This document shows, in pieces, positions 47,069 to 56,194 of a DNA stretch of 64,000 nucleotides. The stretch is from Tateyamaria omphalii. Lineage in GTDB: Bacteria; Pseudomonadota; Alphaproteobacteria; Rhodobacterales; Rhodobacteraceae. The stretch covers positions 310,001 through 374,000 of the forward strand of contig NZ_JAHVHT010000002.1 in NCBI RefSeq assembly GCF_019802125.1, in the 5' to 3' direction. How positions within the stretch are numbered: the first letter of the stretch is position 1; each line of letters begins with the position of its first letter. Below the pieces are notes generated by a model. It ran no database searches and was not told the origin of the DNA. It was given only the letters and a program-made list of their open reading frames with translations. Position numbers and translations under genes: made by a program.

Positions 47069-47896
47069 ATGTCCAACGCACAGCTTGAAACCGCCATCGA
47101 AGCCGCGTGGGAGGCTCGGGACACCATCACGCCCGCCACGACGGGCGAGACCCGCGAGGCGATCGAGGACACGCTGAACGCGCTGGACAGCGGCAGCCTG
47201 CGCGTGGCGGAGAAGCAGGGCGACGGCAGCTGGCATGTGAACCAGTGGGCGAAAAAGGCCGTGCTGTTGGGCTTCCGCATCAAGGACATGGAACAGCAGG
47301 ATGGCGGCCCGCAAGGCGGCGGCTGGTGGGACAAGGTCGACAGCAAGTTCAAGGGTTGGGGCGACAACCAGTGGCAGGCCGCCGGTTTCCGGGCTGTGCC
47401 GAACTGTGTTGTGCGCAAGTCGGCATTCATCGCGCCGGGCGTGGTGCTTATGCCTTCTTTCGTGAACCTTGGCGCTTACGTGGACGAAGGGACCATGGTG
47501 GACACATGGGCCACGGTTGGGTCCTGCGCGCAGATCGGCAAGAACGTGCACCTGTCGGGTGGCGTGGGCATCGGCGGCGTGCTTGAGCCGATGCAGGCCG
47601 GGCCGACCATCATCGAGGACAACTGTTTTATCGGGGCGCGGTCCGAGGTGGTCGAGGGCTGCATCGTCCGTGAGGGGTCGGTTCTGGGCATGGGTGTGTT
47701 CATTGGCCAGTCGACCAAGATCGTGGATCGCGAGACGGGCGAGGTCATGTATGGCGAAGTGCCCAGCGGTTCCGTTGTCGTGGCCGGTTCGCTGCCGTCG
47801 AAAAATGGTGTGAACCTGTATTGCGCCGTGATCGTGAAGCGCGTGGATGAAAAGACCCGTTCCAAGACGTCGATCAACGAGCTGTTGCGCGACTGA
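47069..47896 (+). CDS. dapD: 2,3,4,5-tetrahydropyridine-2,6-dicarboxylate N-succinyltransferase
   Basis: Lysine/diaminopimelate pathway enzyme. The 275-aa protein has the left-handed beta-helix hexapeptide region ([60 protein letters not shown]), [14 protein letters not shown] and the C-terminal [20 protein letters not shown]. The length is exact for the family. The start is [14 protein letters not shown] after AAGGGGGGACC. Likely homotrimeric and cytosolic. Confidence 0.97.
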   Translation: MSNAQLETAIEAAWEARDTITPATTGETREAIEDTLNALDSGSLRVAEKQGDGSWHVNQWAKKAVLLGFRIKDMEQQDGGPQGGGWWDKVDSKFKGWGDNQWQAAGFRAVPNCVVRKSAFIAPGVVLMPSFVNLGAYVDEGTMVDTWATVGSCAQIGKNVHLSGGVGIGGVLEPMQAGPTIIEDNCFIGARSEVVEGCIVREGSVLGMGVFIGQSTKIVDRETGEVMYGEVPSGSVVVAGSLPSKNGVNLYCAVIVKRVDEKTRSKTSINELLRD

Positions 47897-47956
47897 TTGG
47901 AACGAACCGGCCCTGTCATTGGTTGCCTGTGCAGGTAGGCACATAGGAGTATACCG

Positions 47957-48208
47957 ATGACAGGATTGGGTTGGTTTGCGGCGATCATCGTGGGCGCTTT
48001 GGCCGGGTGGATCGCCGAGAAGATCATGAAGACGGATCATTCGCTGCTGTTGAACATCGTGCTGGGTATTCTGGGCGCCATCGTGTTCAACGCGATTTTG
48101 ACCTTTGTGTTCGGGTCCACGCTGGGCGGTTGGATCGGGCAGCTGGTCGCGGGGATCGTGGGGGCGTGTATCCTGATCTCCCTCGGGCGCGCGGTCCGCA
48201 GCGCCTGA
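47957..48208 (+). CDS. GlsB/YeaQ/YmgE-family membrane protein
   Basis: An 83-aa, three-helix protein: GLGWFAAIIVGALAGWIAEKIMKTDHSLLLNIVLGILGAIVFNAILTFVFG and GWIGQLVAGIVGACILISLGRAV. The GxxAGWIAxKIM start is diagnostic of the transglycosylase-associated (GlsB/YeaQ) family, often stress-induced. The function is unclear. GGAG lies upstream; a terminator hairpin follows. Confidence 0.88.
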   Translation: MTGLGWFAAIIVGALAGWIAEKIMKTDHSLLLNIVLGILGAIVFNAILTFVFGSTLGGWIGQLVAGIVGACILISLGRAVRSA

Positions 48209-48236
48209 CGCTTTCGCCTTGATATGAATTGGGTTA

Positions 48237-48269
48237 GGGCTGTCGCAGTTACATTGCGGCGGCCCTTTT
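48237..48269 (+). terminator. Hairpin with T-run abutting the next start codon
   Basis: GGGCTGTCGCA-7-nt loop-TGCGGCGGCCC (11 bp, two G-U pairs) followed by TTTT; the next gene's ATG starts 2 bp later. It is a plausible terminator for the GlsB-type gene, or a translational/attenuation control for the following gene. Confidence 0.6.
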
Positions 48270-48270
48270 C

Positions 48271-48621
48271 ATGTCCGAGACCAAGAAATCAAAATCGAAG
48301 CCAGCCTCGCGGCAGCAAGTCTTTACCCTGCTGGTCCAGATCGGGCGCAAGGCCGGAGATGGGTTGCCTGATGGCGCGACCGGGGCGGCGCTGATGTGTT
48401 TTGCGTCTGGCGTGGATGAGGCGGAGGCGGTGCGTGAGACGGTTGCGTTGCTGAAGCAGGCCGATACCGCGCCGCTGGATGTGACAGGCTACGGCACGCT
48501 GGATGAGCGACTGGCCGAGGGGCATGAGATTGATAGCGAGGAACGGGCGCTGATGCAGCGCGCACTGGATGAGAACGCAGTGATCGTGGCGCAGGTGACG
48601 CCGTTTTTCGACAAGGACTAG
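48271..48621 (+). CDS. Conserved-looking protein of unknown function (116 aa)
   Basis: A 116-aa soluble protein: basic N-terminus (SETKKSKSKPASRQQV), FTLLVQIGRKAGDGLPDGATGAALMCFASGVDEAEAVRETVALLKQ, and DVTGYGTLDERLAEGHEIDSEERALMQRALDENAVIVAQ. I do not recognise the family. The proposed ATG has no ribosome site, only a hairpin with T-run directly before it, so the start is uncertain. Its 3' end overlaps the methyltransferase gene by 4 bp. Confidence 0.6.
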   Translation: MSETKKSKSKPASRQQVFTLLVQIGRKAGDGLPDGATGAALMCFASGVDEAEAVRETVALLKQADTAPLDVTGYGTLDERLAEGHEIDSEERALMQRALDENAVIVAQVTPFFDKD

Positions 48622-49292
48622 GCCCGGCGGAAGGCGACGAGCAGTGCTGTGTCCTTGGCATGGTCGCCAGTTGCTGAGGGGCCGTAGATGGCGACCTCGG
48701 TCGTGGTGAGGTCTTCTATGTCAGTCTCTAATTCGGCTAATTGGTGCTCGAAACCTGCTGCGGCGTAGTGCTTAGTGTTTACCGAGATGACGACGCGGCC
48801 ACCGAGCCTGACCGCTGCGATCAAGGGATGCAGGCCCTCTGGCCCGACATGCCCATTCGTGAATGTCCCGGAACTGACGGCCCCTTGGTAGAGGCCATGG
48901 GGCGTGGCCAGCCCGTCAAACAGGTTTTCCACGCGGATTGTGCGGTAGATGCCCTTGGCCTTTGCGACCTCCAGCATGTCGGCGGAGATGTCTGTGCCGT
49001 CGATGTCCTCGATCCCGCGGGCGCGTAGGGCGGCGCCGCACAGACCCGTGCCCGCGCCGACATCCAGCACGGGGCCGAAACCGCCGATATTCACGAAGTG
49101 CCGCGCCACTGCTTCGTGCAGGATATAGTCACTGTTACGGGCGAAATCGCTGTCATAGCTGTCGGCCCAGGCTGCGTAGAGCTGTTTTGAATCCTCGGGT
49201 GTTTCGAGGGCGTAGGCGGCGTCGAGAGATGGGTCTTTGGCCATGATGCGATTAGGCGGCGTGGCGCTGAGCTTGGCAAGGGGCTTGTGCAT
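48618..49292 (-). CDS. Class I SAM-dependent methyltransferase
   Basis: A 224-aa protein with motif I GFGPVLDVGAGTGLCGAALRARGI, then DGTDISADMLEVAKAKGIYRTI and a C-terminal GRVVISVNTKHY. It is similar to the small-molecule methyltransferases of the UbiE/Coq5-like fold; the substrate is unknown. GGGGGACC before the ATG at 49292 supports that start; an internal Met at residue 17 lacks a ribosome site. Divergent from the epimerase-like gene across 27 bp. Confidence 0.78.
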   Translation of the reverse strand: MHKPLAKLSATPPNRIMAKDPSLDAAYALETPEDSKQLYAAWADSYDSDFARNSDYILHEAVARHFVNIGGFGPVLDVGAGTGLCGAALRARGIEDIDGTDISADMLEVAKAKGIYRTIRVENLFDGLATPHGLYQGAVSSGTFTNGHVGPEGLHPLIAAVRLGGRVVISVNTKHYAAAGFEHQLAELETDIEDLTTTEVAIYGPSATGDHAKDTALLVAFRRA

Positions 49293-49319
49293 GGTCCCCC
49301 GGCGCGCCACCTATGCAGA

Positions 49320-50174
49320 ATGACGAAGACACTTCTTTCCTTTGGTCACGGATACTCCGCCAAAGCGCTGACCACGCTGCTTATTCCGCAGGGCTGGCGC
49401 GTGATCGGCACGACCCGTATGGCGGAGAAGGCCGAAGCATTGAATGCCACGGGTGTGGAACCGCTGATCTTTCCCGGTGATGATGTTGGCGCGGCGATGG
49501 ATGCAGCGACGCATGTGCTGATCTCGGCGGGGCCGGATGCTGATGGTGATCCGGTTTTGCGTGAGGTTGGCGACCAGATTGCGGCGCGTGCGGGGCAGTT
49601 TGAGTGGGTTGGCTATCTGTCCACCACTGGCGTGTATGGTGATCATGGTGGGGATTGGGTGGATGAGGAGACGCCCCTTGTTCCGTCGACACGCCGGGGG
49701 CAGTGGCGGAAAGAGGCGGAGGCCGCCTGGGCCGCCATTCCCGACCTGCCGCTGCATATCTTTCGACTGGCGGGCATTTATGGTCCCGGTCGCGGCCCGT
49801 TTGCCAAGGTGCGGGCGGGCACGGCACGGCGCATCATCAAGCCGAACCAGGTGTTTTCGCGCATTCATGTGGAAGACATCGCGCAGATCGTCGCTGCCTC
49901 CATCGCGCGGCCTGCGCCCGGTACGGCCTACAACGTTTGTGATGACTACGCGGCCCCGCCGGAGGATGTGATCGAACATGCCGCCCATTTGTTGGGTCTG
50001 CCCATTCCCGCAGCTGAGGATTTCGAGACGGCCGAAATGACGCCGATGGCCCGGAGTTTTTATGCCGAGAGCAAGCGGGTGCGGAACGATCGGATCAAGG
50101 AGGCGTTGGGTGTGAAGCTGATCTATCCAACTTACAAGGAAGGACTGGCAGCCTTGCTGCAGCACCCGGAATGA
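49320..50174 (+). CDS. NAD(P)-dependent epimerase/dehydratase-like (SDR, YeeZ type)
   Basis: A 284-aa atypical extended SDR. The nucleotide loop is TLLSFGHGYSAKALTTLLIPQGWRVIGTTR. YLSTTGVYGDHGGDWVDEETPLVPSTRRGQWR follows, and LHIFRLAGIYGPGRGPF is the typical downstream block. The catalytic YxxxK is not canonical here (it reads RRGQWRKEAE), as in YeeZ. The reaction is unknown. Its stop overlaps the exoD start (ATGA). Confidence 0.75.
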   Translation: MTKTLLSFGHGYSAKALTTLLIPQGWRVIGTTRMAEKAEALNATGVEPLIFPGDDVGAAMDAATHVLISAGPDADGDPVLREVGDQIAARAGQFEWVGYLSTTGVYGDHGGDWVDEETPLVPSTRRGQWRKEAEAAWAAIPDLPLHIFRLAGIYGPGRGPFAKVRAGTARRIIKPNQVFSRIHVEDIAQIVAASIARPAPGTAYNVCDDYAAPPEDVIEHAAHLLGLPIPAAEDFETAEMTPMARSFYAESKRVRNDRIKEALGVKLIYPTYKEGLAALLQHPE

Positions 50175-50764
50175 CGCTTGATGACGAGCGCACGCTCAAT
50201 CACCTGCTTGATGCGCTGAACGAGGCTGGCGACGGCCACGACGTGTCCGTGCAGGACATACTGGATGAGATCGGCGAACGGTCCATCATGCCGGTCGTGC
50301 TGGCGGTGTCGATCCTGCTGGTGTCACCGTTGTCGGGCATTCCGGGAATGCCGACGCTGTCTGCGATCGTGTTGATCCTGCTGATTGGGCAGGCGTTGGC
50401 GGGTCGGAAGCATTTGTGGTTGCCCGGGTTCCTGAGCCGACGCCGTTTGGCACGTGCGCGCCTGCAGGTGGCCACCAGTTGGTTGCGGCGCCCTGCGACC
50501 TGGTTTGACACCCATTCCCATCCGCGGCTGCGGCCTTTGGCGCGCAACCCGTTGCGCAAAGTGGCGCTGCTGCTCTGCATGGCGATCCCGCTGACCTGGC
50601 CGTTTCTGGAGCTGTTGCCCTTCATGACCTCCTTTGGTGCGGGCGCCGTTGCTTTGCTTGCCTTTGGTCTGGTCACGCGGGACGGGTATTTCCTGCTTGC
50701 GGGCTATGCTGTGACCTTCGGCATTCTGTATGCGGGGATCTTTTTGGTTCAGGCGGCGACCTGA
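50171..50764 (+). CDS. exoD: ExoD-family membrane protein
   Basis: A 197-aa protein of the ExoD (exopolysaccharide synthesis) family. The N-terminal VSVQDILDEIGERSIMPVVLAVSILLVSPLSGIPGMPTLSAIVLILLIGQAL is diagnostic, followed by a LPGFLSRRRLARARL linker and two more helices. In Rhizobium, exoD mutants have altered exopolysaccharide and alkali sensitivity; the molecular role is not known. Its 3' end overlaps the converging gene by 16 bp. Confidence 0.85.
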   Translation: MTLDDERTLNHLLDALNEAGDGHDVSVQDILDEIGERSIMPVVLAVSILLVSPLSGIPGMPTLSAIVLILLIGQALAGRKHLWLPGFLSRRRLARARLQVATSWLRRPATWFDTHSHPRLRPLARNPLRKVALLLCMAIPLTWPFLELLPFMTSFGAGAVALLAFGLVTRDGYFLLAGYAVTFGILYAGIFLVQAAT

Positions 50765-51408
50765 CGGGGCCAGAGGCGGTGAATCAGGGCGCCGATGCTC
50801 CCGAACGCCATCAGAAGTCCGAGCGCCGTTGCGCCGTTGATGCTGTAGAACATGGCGCGGTCGCCCCATTCCATGGAGTTGAGGAACGGGTAGGGCAGAC
50901 CGCTGGTGACGTCGCCTGTTGGTTTGGTGTTGAACCGTTGCACGAACAGCTCGGCCCATGCCACGTAAGCGGCGATGATTGCGATCAGAGGCAGGGCCGC
51001 GCGCCAGACGCGGCGAAAGACCTTGCCGACGAAGAGGGCGTCGATGATCTGGAGCGCGGGGCCGAGCGCGTGCAGGTAGTATTCGAGCCACCAGACGATG
51101 GGGCCGCCGCCGTTCACCAGTGACGGGTCGGTCAGGTAGAGCCGCCAGTAGAGGAACACGACCATCACGTTCAGCACAGCAGCACACATCGCCGTCACCT
51201 CGTGCTGCCGCGTGATCCGGTGTTCGCTGAGCGCGAGCATTCGGCTGGCGGCGTAGAAGGACAGGAACAGCGCCCAGATGGTGAGGTATCGGAACGGGCC
51301 GCCCGGTCCGGACCATTGGCCGCCAATGATCTGGTAAAGGCAGTAGCCCGCCGCCAGCAGGAACACAATCCAGCGATAGATCAGGATGGGGCGGCTGTGG
51401 ATGTCCAT
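50749..51408 (-). CDS. Six-helix membrane protein, Pr6Pr/FAR-17a-like
   Basis: A 219-aa integral membrane protein: IYRWIVFLLAAGYCLYQII, FRYLTIWALFLSFYAASRML, VTAMCAAVLNVMVVFLYWRLYL and later helices. YPFLNSMEWGDRAMFYSINGA resembles the conserved YPF-type segment of the Pr6Pr/AIG1-FAR-17a superfamily. The function is unknown and the family assignment is tentative. Its 3' end overlaps exoD on the opposite strand. Confidence 0.6.
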   Translation of the reverse strand: MDIHSRPILIYRWIVFLLAAGYCLYQIIGGQWSGPGGPFRYLTIWALFLSFYAASRMLALSEHRITRQHEVTAMCAAVLNVMVVFLYWRLYLTDPSLVNGGGPIVWWLEYYLHALGPALQIIDALFVGKVFRRVWRAALPLIAIIAAYVAWAELFVQRFNTKPTGDVTSGLPYPFLNSMEWGDRAMFYSINGATALGLLMAFGSIGALIHRLWPRQVAA

Positions 51409-51469
51409 GTCTGGGGCCCTTAGAAATGTGACCCTAACACTGGCCGAAATGGCGCGGACTGCGCAAGTT

Positions 51470-53398
51470 CTACGCGCGCGCCTCGCCGATTGACGTCACG
51501 CCAAGGACGTTCAGCACCTTTGCTTCGATCTGGTCGGCATTCATGCCTGCGACCGCGTACATGTCCGCCGGGCTTGCCTGATCGATGAAGATGTCGGGCA
51601 GGACCATGGAGCGGTACTTGAGCCCGGTGTCGAACACGCCTTCCTCGGCCAGAAGCTGGGCGACGTGGCTGCCGAAGCCGCCGACTGCGCCCTCTTCGAT
51701 GGTGATCAGCGCCTCGTGATCCGCCGCTAGTTGCAGGATCAAGTCGCGGTCGAGCGGTTTGGCGAAGCGGGCGTCGGCGATGGTGGGTGTGATCCCCTTG
51801 GCGGCGAGGTTTTCGGCAGCTTTCTGTACCTCTTCCAGACGGGTGCCGAAGGAAAGGAGGGCGACGCCCTTGCCCTCTTGGATCATGCGCCCCTTGCCGA
51901 TTTCGAGCGGTTCACCGCGCTCGGGCATGTCGACGCCGGTGCCTTCGCCCCGCGGGAAGCGGAAGGCGATGGGGCCGTCGTCATGTGCTGCTGCGGTGGC
52001 GACCATGTGGGCCAGTTCCGCCTCGTCCGCGGCGGCCATGACGGTGAAGCCGGGCAGGTTCGATAGGTAGGCAACGTCGAAGGCACCCGCATGTGTCGCT
52101 CCGTCGGCGCCCACGAGGCCCGCGCGGTCGATGGCGAAGCGCACGGGCAGGCGCTGAATGGCGACGTCGTGCACGACCTGGTCGTAGCCGCGTTGCAGGA
52201 AGGTGGAGTACATCGCGCAGAACGGTTTCATCCCACCGGCGGCGAGGGCTGCGGAGAAGGTGACTCCATGCTGTTCGGCGATGCCCACGTCGAAGCAACG
52301 GCTGGGGTAGCGTTCGGCAAAGAGGTTGAGGCCGGTGCCATCCGGCATGGCGGCAGTGACGGCGCATATTTTGTCGTCCGCTTCGGCCTGTTTGATCAGG
52401 TGTTGGGCGAAGACGGATGTGTAGCTGGGCGCGTTGCTTGGCGCTTTCTTTTGCTCGCCCGTGATCACGTCGAACTTGGCGGTGGCGTGGCCCTTGTCGC
52501 GGGCGGTTTCGGCGGGTGCGTATCCCTTGCCCTTTTTCGTCAGCACGTGGATCAGGATCGGGCCGGTGGCGCGGTCATGGACGGTGCGCAGGACGGGCAG
52601 CAACTGGTCCAGATCGTGCCCATCGATGGGGCCAACATAGCTGAACCCCAGCTCTTCAAAGAGGGTGCCGCCAACCGCCATGCCCTTGATCATTTCTTTG
52701 GCCCGTTTGGCCCCTTCGCGGAAGGGTTCCGGCAGCAGGCTGACCGCGCCCTTGGCCGCGGCCTTGAGATCCTGGAAGGGGTTTTGGGCGTAGAGCCGCG
52801 ACAGGTAGGACGACATCGCCCCCACAGGCGGGGCAATGGACATCTCGTTGTCGTTGAGGATGACAAAGAGCCGTTTGCCGAGGTGGCCCGCGTTGTTCAT
52901 CGCCTCGTAGGCCATGCCGGCGCTCATGGAGCCGTCGCCGATCACGGCGATGGCGTCGCCGGATCCTTCGGGGGGCTGGCCGCCAAGGTCGCGCGCGACG
53001 GCAAAGCCGAGGGCGGCGCTGATCGAGGTCGAGGAGTGGGCCGCGCCGAAGGGGTCGTAGGGCGACTCGCTGCGTTTGGTAAAGCCGCTGAGGCCGTCTT
53101 TCATCCGCAGTGTGCGGATGCGGTCCCGGCGCTCGGTCAGGATCTTGTGGGGGTAGCATTGGTGGCCCACATCCCACACCAGCTTGTCGCGCGGCGTGTC
53201 AAAGATGGCATGCAGGGCGACGGTCAGTTCGACCACGCCAAGCCCCGCGCCGAGGTGCCCGCCGGTGACGGATACTGCAGATACCGTTTCTGCCCGTAGC
53301 TCGTCAGCGACTTGGCGCAGCTGGGCGTCCGAAAACCGTTTGAGGTCAGCGGGCCGTTGAACGGTGTCCAGAAGCGGGGTGTTTGGCTGGTCTGACAT
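51470..53398 (-). CDS. dxs: 1-deoxy-D-xylulose-5-phosphate synthase
   Basis: First enzyme of the MEP isoprenoid pathway; TPP-dependent condensation of pyruvate and glyceraldehyde 3-phosphate. The 642-aa protein has [19 protein letters not shown], the TPP motif [37 protein letters not shown], and the C-terminal transketolase-like domain. The start is [10 protein letters not shown] at 53398, 10 bp after the ispA stop. Downstream of ispA in one operon, so it makes precursors for the same pathway. Confidence 0.97.
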   Translation of the reverse strand: MSDQPNTPLLDTVQRPADLKRFSDAQLRQVADELRAETVSAVSVTGGHLGAGLGVVELTVALHAIFDTPRDKLVWDVGHQCYPHKILTERRDRIRTLRMKDGLSGFTKRSESPYDPFGAAHSSTSISAALGFAVARDLGGQPPEGSGDAIAVIGDGSMSAGMAYEAMNNAGHLGKRLFVILNDNEMSIAPPVGAMSSYLSRLYAQNPFQDLKAAAKGAVSLLPEPFREGAKRAKEMIKGMAVGGTLFEELGFSYVGPIDGHDLDQLLPVLRTVHDRATGPILIHVLTKKGKGYAPAETARDKGHATAKFDVITGEQKKAPSNAPSYTSVFAQHLIKQAEADDKICAVTAAMPDGTGLNLFAERYPSRCFDVGIAEQHGVTFSAALAAGGMKPFCAMYSTFLQRGYDQVVHDVAIQRLPVRFAIDRAGLVGADGATHAGAFDVAYLSNLPGFTVMAAADEAELAHMVATAAAHDDGPIAFRFPRGEGTGVDMPERGEPLEIGKGRMIQEGKGVALLSFGTRLEEVQKAAENLAAKGITPTIADARFAKPLDRDLILQLAADHEALITIEEGAVGGFGSHVAQLLAEEGVFDTGLKYRSMVLPDIFIDQASPADMYAVAGMNADQIEAKVLNVLGVTSIGEARA

Positions 53399-53408
53399 CT
53401 GTCGGTCT

Positions 53409-54275
53409 CTAGCTGTTGCGGGTGACCACGAAGCGGGCGGCGTCCCGCAGCGCGTCAGCGTCCGCTTGGTATACATGTAAGGCGTCGCACGCCTCGGTCA
53501 CGAGTTGGTCAGCGCGGCGTTTCGCCTCGTCCAGTCCCAGAAGCGAGACGAATGTCGCTTTGCCCGCGTTTGCATCCTTGCCCGTGGCCTTGCCCATGGT
53601 GGCGGCGTCGCTGGTCACGTCCAGCACATCGTCCGCGATCTGGAAGGCGAGGCCGAGGGCGCGGGCGTAGGTTTGCAGGGGGCCGAGGTCTGCCTGGGCC
53701 ATGCGTGCGCCGGCGGTGGCCGACCATTCGATCAGCGCACCCGTTTTTCCCCTTTGTAGAGCCGTAATTTCGTCGAGCGTAAGGGGGGCGTCTGCCGTTT
53801 CGGCGGCGATGTCGAGGGCTTGGCCCAGCACCATGCCTTGAGCGCCCGATGCCTTTGCCAGCGACAGGGCGAGGTCGGCGCGCACGTCTCCGTTTCCGAT
53901 GTCAGAATGGGCGCAGAGTTCAAAGGCCAGCGTTTGCAGGGCATCGCCCGCCAGCACCGCGGTGGCATCGTCCCATTTGATGTGAACCGTGGGCTCGCCG
54001 CGCCGCAAGTCGTCGTCGTCCATGCAGGGCAGATCGTCGTGAACAAGGGAATAGGCGTGAAGTGCTTCGATCGCCGTTGCGGGCCAAATCGCCTTGTTAG
54101 GGTCTATTTCGTGCAGCCGCGCGCTTTCGAGCACAAGGAAGCCGCGCAGTCGTTTGCCGCCATTGGTGGCATGCGCCATGGCCTGCACCACTGGCACATC
54201 GTCCAGCGCACCCAGCACGGCGTCGAACCGCGCCTGGATGGCGGTGGCCGCGTCACTCAGCCTTTGGCGGAACAT
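53409..54275 (-). CDS. ispA: Polyprenyl (farnesyl/geranyl) diphosphate synthase
   Basis: Short-chain trans-prenyltransferase. The 288-aa protein has the first aspartate-rich motif [37 protein letters not shown] before it, and the second aspartate motif [13 protein letters not shown]. This is the bacterial FPP-synthase layout (insert between the first Asp residues). It lies between xseB and dxs in a tightly spaced operon, a common Proteobacterial order. Confidence 0.95.
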   Translation of the reverse strand: MFRQRLSDAATAIQARFDAVLGALDDVPVVQAMAHATNGGKRLRGFLVLESARLHEIDPNKAIWPATAIEALHAYSLVHDDLPCMDDDDLRRGEPTVHIKWDDATAVLAGDALQTLAFELCAHSDIGNGDVRADLALSLAKASGAQGMVLGQALDIAAETADAPLTLDEITALQRGKTGALIEWSATAGARMAQADLGPLQTYARALGLAFQIADDVLDVTSDAATMGKATGKDANAGKATFVSLLGLDEAKRRADQLVTEACDALHVYQADADALRDAARFVVTRNS

Positions 54276-54278
54276 GGA

Positions 54279-54521
54279 TCAGAGGCCTTCGACCGGTTTC
54301 AGCCCTGTCGGGTTGCCGTCGGCATCGGTGGTGATGGCGGCGACCTTTTCTTCGGCCTCGCGCAGCTTGGTCTCGCACCGCTTCTTGAGCAGCGCGCCGC
54401 GTTCGTAGAGTTTGATCGAGTCGTCCAGCGCCACGTCGCCCCGTTCCAGCTGGCCCAGCACCTGTTCAAGTTCGGCCATCGCTTCTTCGAAGCTCATCTC
54501 GTCTACGGGGCGGTCAGTCAT
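54279..54521 (-). CDS. xseB: Exodeoxyribonuclease VII small subunit
   Basis: An 80-aa protein. MSFEEAMAELEQVLGQLERGDVALDDSIKLYERGALLKKRCETKLREAEEKV is the XseB signature. It partners XseA, which is not in this window. The start ATG overlaps the stop of the histone-deacetylase-like gene, and its stop is 3 bp before ispA. Confidence 0.95.
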   Translation of the reverse strand: MTDRPVDEMSFEEAMAELEQVLGQLERGDVALDDSIKLYERGALLKKRCETKLREAEEKVAAITTDADGNPTGLKPVEGL

Positions 54522-55456
54522 TGCGTGGCCTTCATCAGCGATTGGACGTGGGCGCGGGCACACAGCGCAAGCGCGTCCAGATCATAGCCCCCTTCCAGCA
54601 CCGACACCACCCGGCCTTTGCACAGCGTTTGTGCAGTTTGCGTGAGCATGTCGGTGAGGCGGGTGTAGGTGTCCGCTGTCCAGTTGAGTTGGGCGAGCGG
54701 GTCGTCCTGATGCGCGTCGAACCCGGCGGAGATGAGGATGAGTTCGGGCTGGTGTTTGATCAGCGCCGGGATCACCTGCCGTTCGTATTCCGCGATGGCG
54801 TGGTTGCCATCCGTGTGAGGCGCCAGCGGGATGTTCAGAACGGTGCCGTGTGGGCCACGGTCCGACGCCTCGCCCGTGCCGGGCCAGAGCGGCATTTGTT
54901 GCGATGTTATGACAAGGGCGCGGGGGTCATCCTGGAGCAGCGCTTGGGTGCCGTTGCCGTGGTGGACGTCGAAATCGACCACGGCGACCCGTTCAAGCCC
55001 ACGCACTTCGAGCGCGTGTTTCGCAGCGATGGCGATGTTGCCAAAGATGCAAAATCCCATGGGTAGAGACTGTTCTGCGTGGTGTCCGGGCGGGCGCATG
55101 GCGACGAAGGCGTTCTGCACTTCTTCATCCAGCACCATATCGACCGCTTTGACCGCGCCACCTGCCGTGCGCCAGACGGCGTTGTAGGACGTGGGGGACA
55201 GGAAGGTCTCGGCGTCGGTTTCGCGGTCGAGGCCGGCGAAGCCGTCGGTTGGGACTTTGGAGCGAACGAAGTCGATATAATCCTGCGGATGGCACAGCGC
55301 GATGGATGCGTCATCGGCCAGCGGCGGATCAACGCGGACAAGGTCGAGATCGGCCAGCGCCCGTTGGATGTAGCCGAGCCGCGCCACCTGCTCCGGCATA
55401 CCGGGCGGTGTGACGTGCAAAAGGCCGTCCGCGTGGGTCAGCAGGGCTGTACTCAT
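54518..55456 (-). CDS. Histone-deacetylase-family hydrolase (AcuC/acetylpolyamine amidohydrolase-like)
   Basis: A 312-aa zinc deacylase of the arginase-like fold. RPPGHHAEQSLPMGFCIFGNIAIAA carries the catalytic His pair, VAVVDFDVHHGNGTQALLQ the zinc Asp/His, and ISAGFDAHQDDPLAQLNWTADTY the second zinc Asp. Bacterial members act on acetylated polyamines, small amides or acetylated proteins. The xseB start overlaps its stop by 4 bp. The physiological link to isoprenoid synthesis is not evident. Confidence 0.92.
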   Translation of the reverse strand: MSTALLTHADGLLHVTPPGMPEQVARLGYIQRALADLDLVRVDPPLADDASIALCHPQDYIDFVRSKVPTDGFAGLDRETDAETFLSPTSYNAVWRTAGGAVKAVDMVLDEEVQNAFVAMRPPGHHAEQSLPMGFCIFGNIAIAAKHALEVRGLERVAVVDFDVHHGNGTQALLQDDPRALVITSQQMPLWPGTGEASDRGPHGTVLNIPLAPHTDGNHAIAEYERQVIPALIKHQPELILISAGFDAHQDDPLAQLNWTADTYTRLTDMLTQTAQTLCKGRVVSVLEGGYDLDALALCARAHVQSLMKATQ

Positions 55457-55492
55457 GGCTTCATTGTTCCACAAATATGCAAATCCGACGGC

Positions 55493-56194
55493 TCAATCAG
55501 GCGCCAACATATACCCTGCCCCGCGCACGGTTTGCAGGTAGCGGGGCTGTTTCGGATTGCTCTCGATCTTGCGCCGCAACCGCGTGATCTGCACGTCCAC
55601 GGCGCGTTCCTGCGCTTGGCCACGGTCGCGGCCCAGATCTTCGACCAGCTTGGCGCGGCTGATGGCTTCGCCAGGTTTGGCGGAGAAGATCTTCATCAGC
55701 TGCATCTCGGTGGCGGTCAGGCGCACGAGGTCTTCGCCCTGCCACATCTCGCCCCGTTCCATGTCATAGCGTATGGGGCCGAGGGTGAGGATTTTCGGCG
55801 CGGCCTCCTCCGGTGCCACATCTGGCACACGGCGCAGGATGGCGTTGATGCGCAGGAGCAGTTCCTTGGGCTCGAACGGTTTCGGCAGGTAGTCGTCGGC
55901 ACCCGCCTCGAGCCCCTCGATCCGGTTGCCCGTCTCACCCTTGGCCGTCAGCAGCAGGATCGGTGTGACGTGGGTTTCGCGCAAGCTGCGGCACAGGCTT
56001 AGCCCGTCCTCGCCCGGCATCATCACGTCCAGCACGATCAGGTCGAAGTCGAGACCGGCCAGCACCCGCCTCGCGTGGGCCGCGTCGCGGGCTGCGGTGA
56101 CAAGGAAGCCATTCCGCATCAGGAATTTCTGCAACAGGCTTCGGATTCGTTCGTCGTCGTCTACAATCAATAAATGGGCGTCAAAGTCACTCAT
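55493..56194 (-). CDS. petR: OmpR-family response regulator PetR-like
   Basis: A 233-aa protein: receiver domain (LLIVDDDERIRSLLQKFL, phospho-acceptor Asp in DLIVLDVMMPGEDGLSL, LLTAKGE, Lys in YLPKPFEPKELLLRI) plus a winged-helix DNA-binding domain (RAVDVQITRLRRKIESNPKQPRYLQTVRGAGYML). Its overlap with a MarR-type gene just upstream, petP, matches the petP-petR pair known from Rhodobacter capsulatus. No cognate kinase gene is adjacent. Confidence 0.85.
   Translation of the reverse strand: MSDFDAHLLIVDDDERIRSLLQKFLMRNGFLVTAARDAAHARRVLAGLDFDLIVLDVMMPGEDGLSLCRSLRETHVTPILLLTAKGETGNRIEGLEAGADDYLPKPFEPKELLLRINAILRRVPDVAPEEAAPKILTLGPIRYDMERGEMWQGEDLVRLTATEMQLMKIFSAKPGEAISRAKLVEDLGRDRGQAQERAVDVQITRLRRKIESNPKQPRYLQTVRGAGYMLAPD

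Noticed and set aside
52091-53299. 400-codon open frame antisense to dxs
   Set aside because: Shadow of a real, motif-complete gene; no ribosome site or domain.
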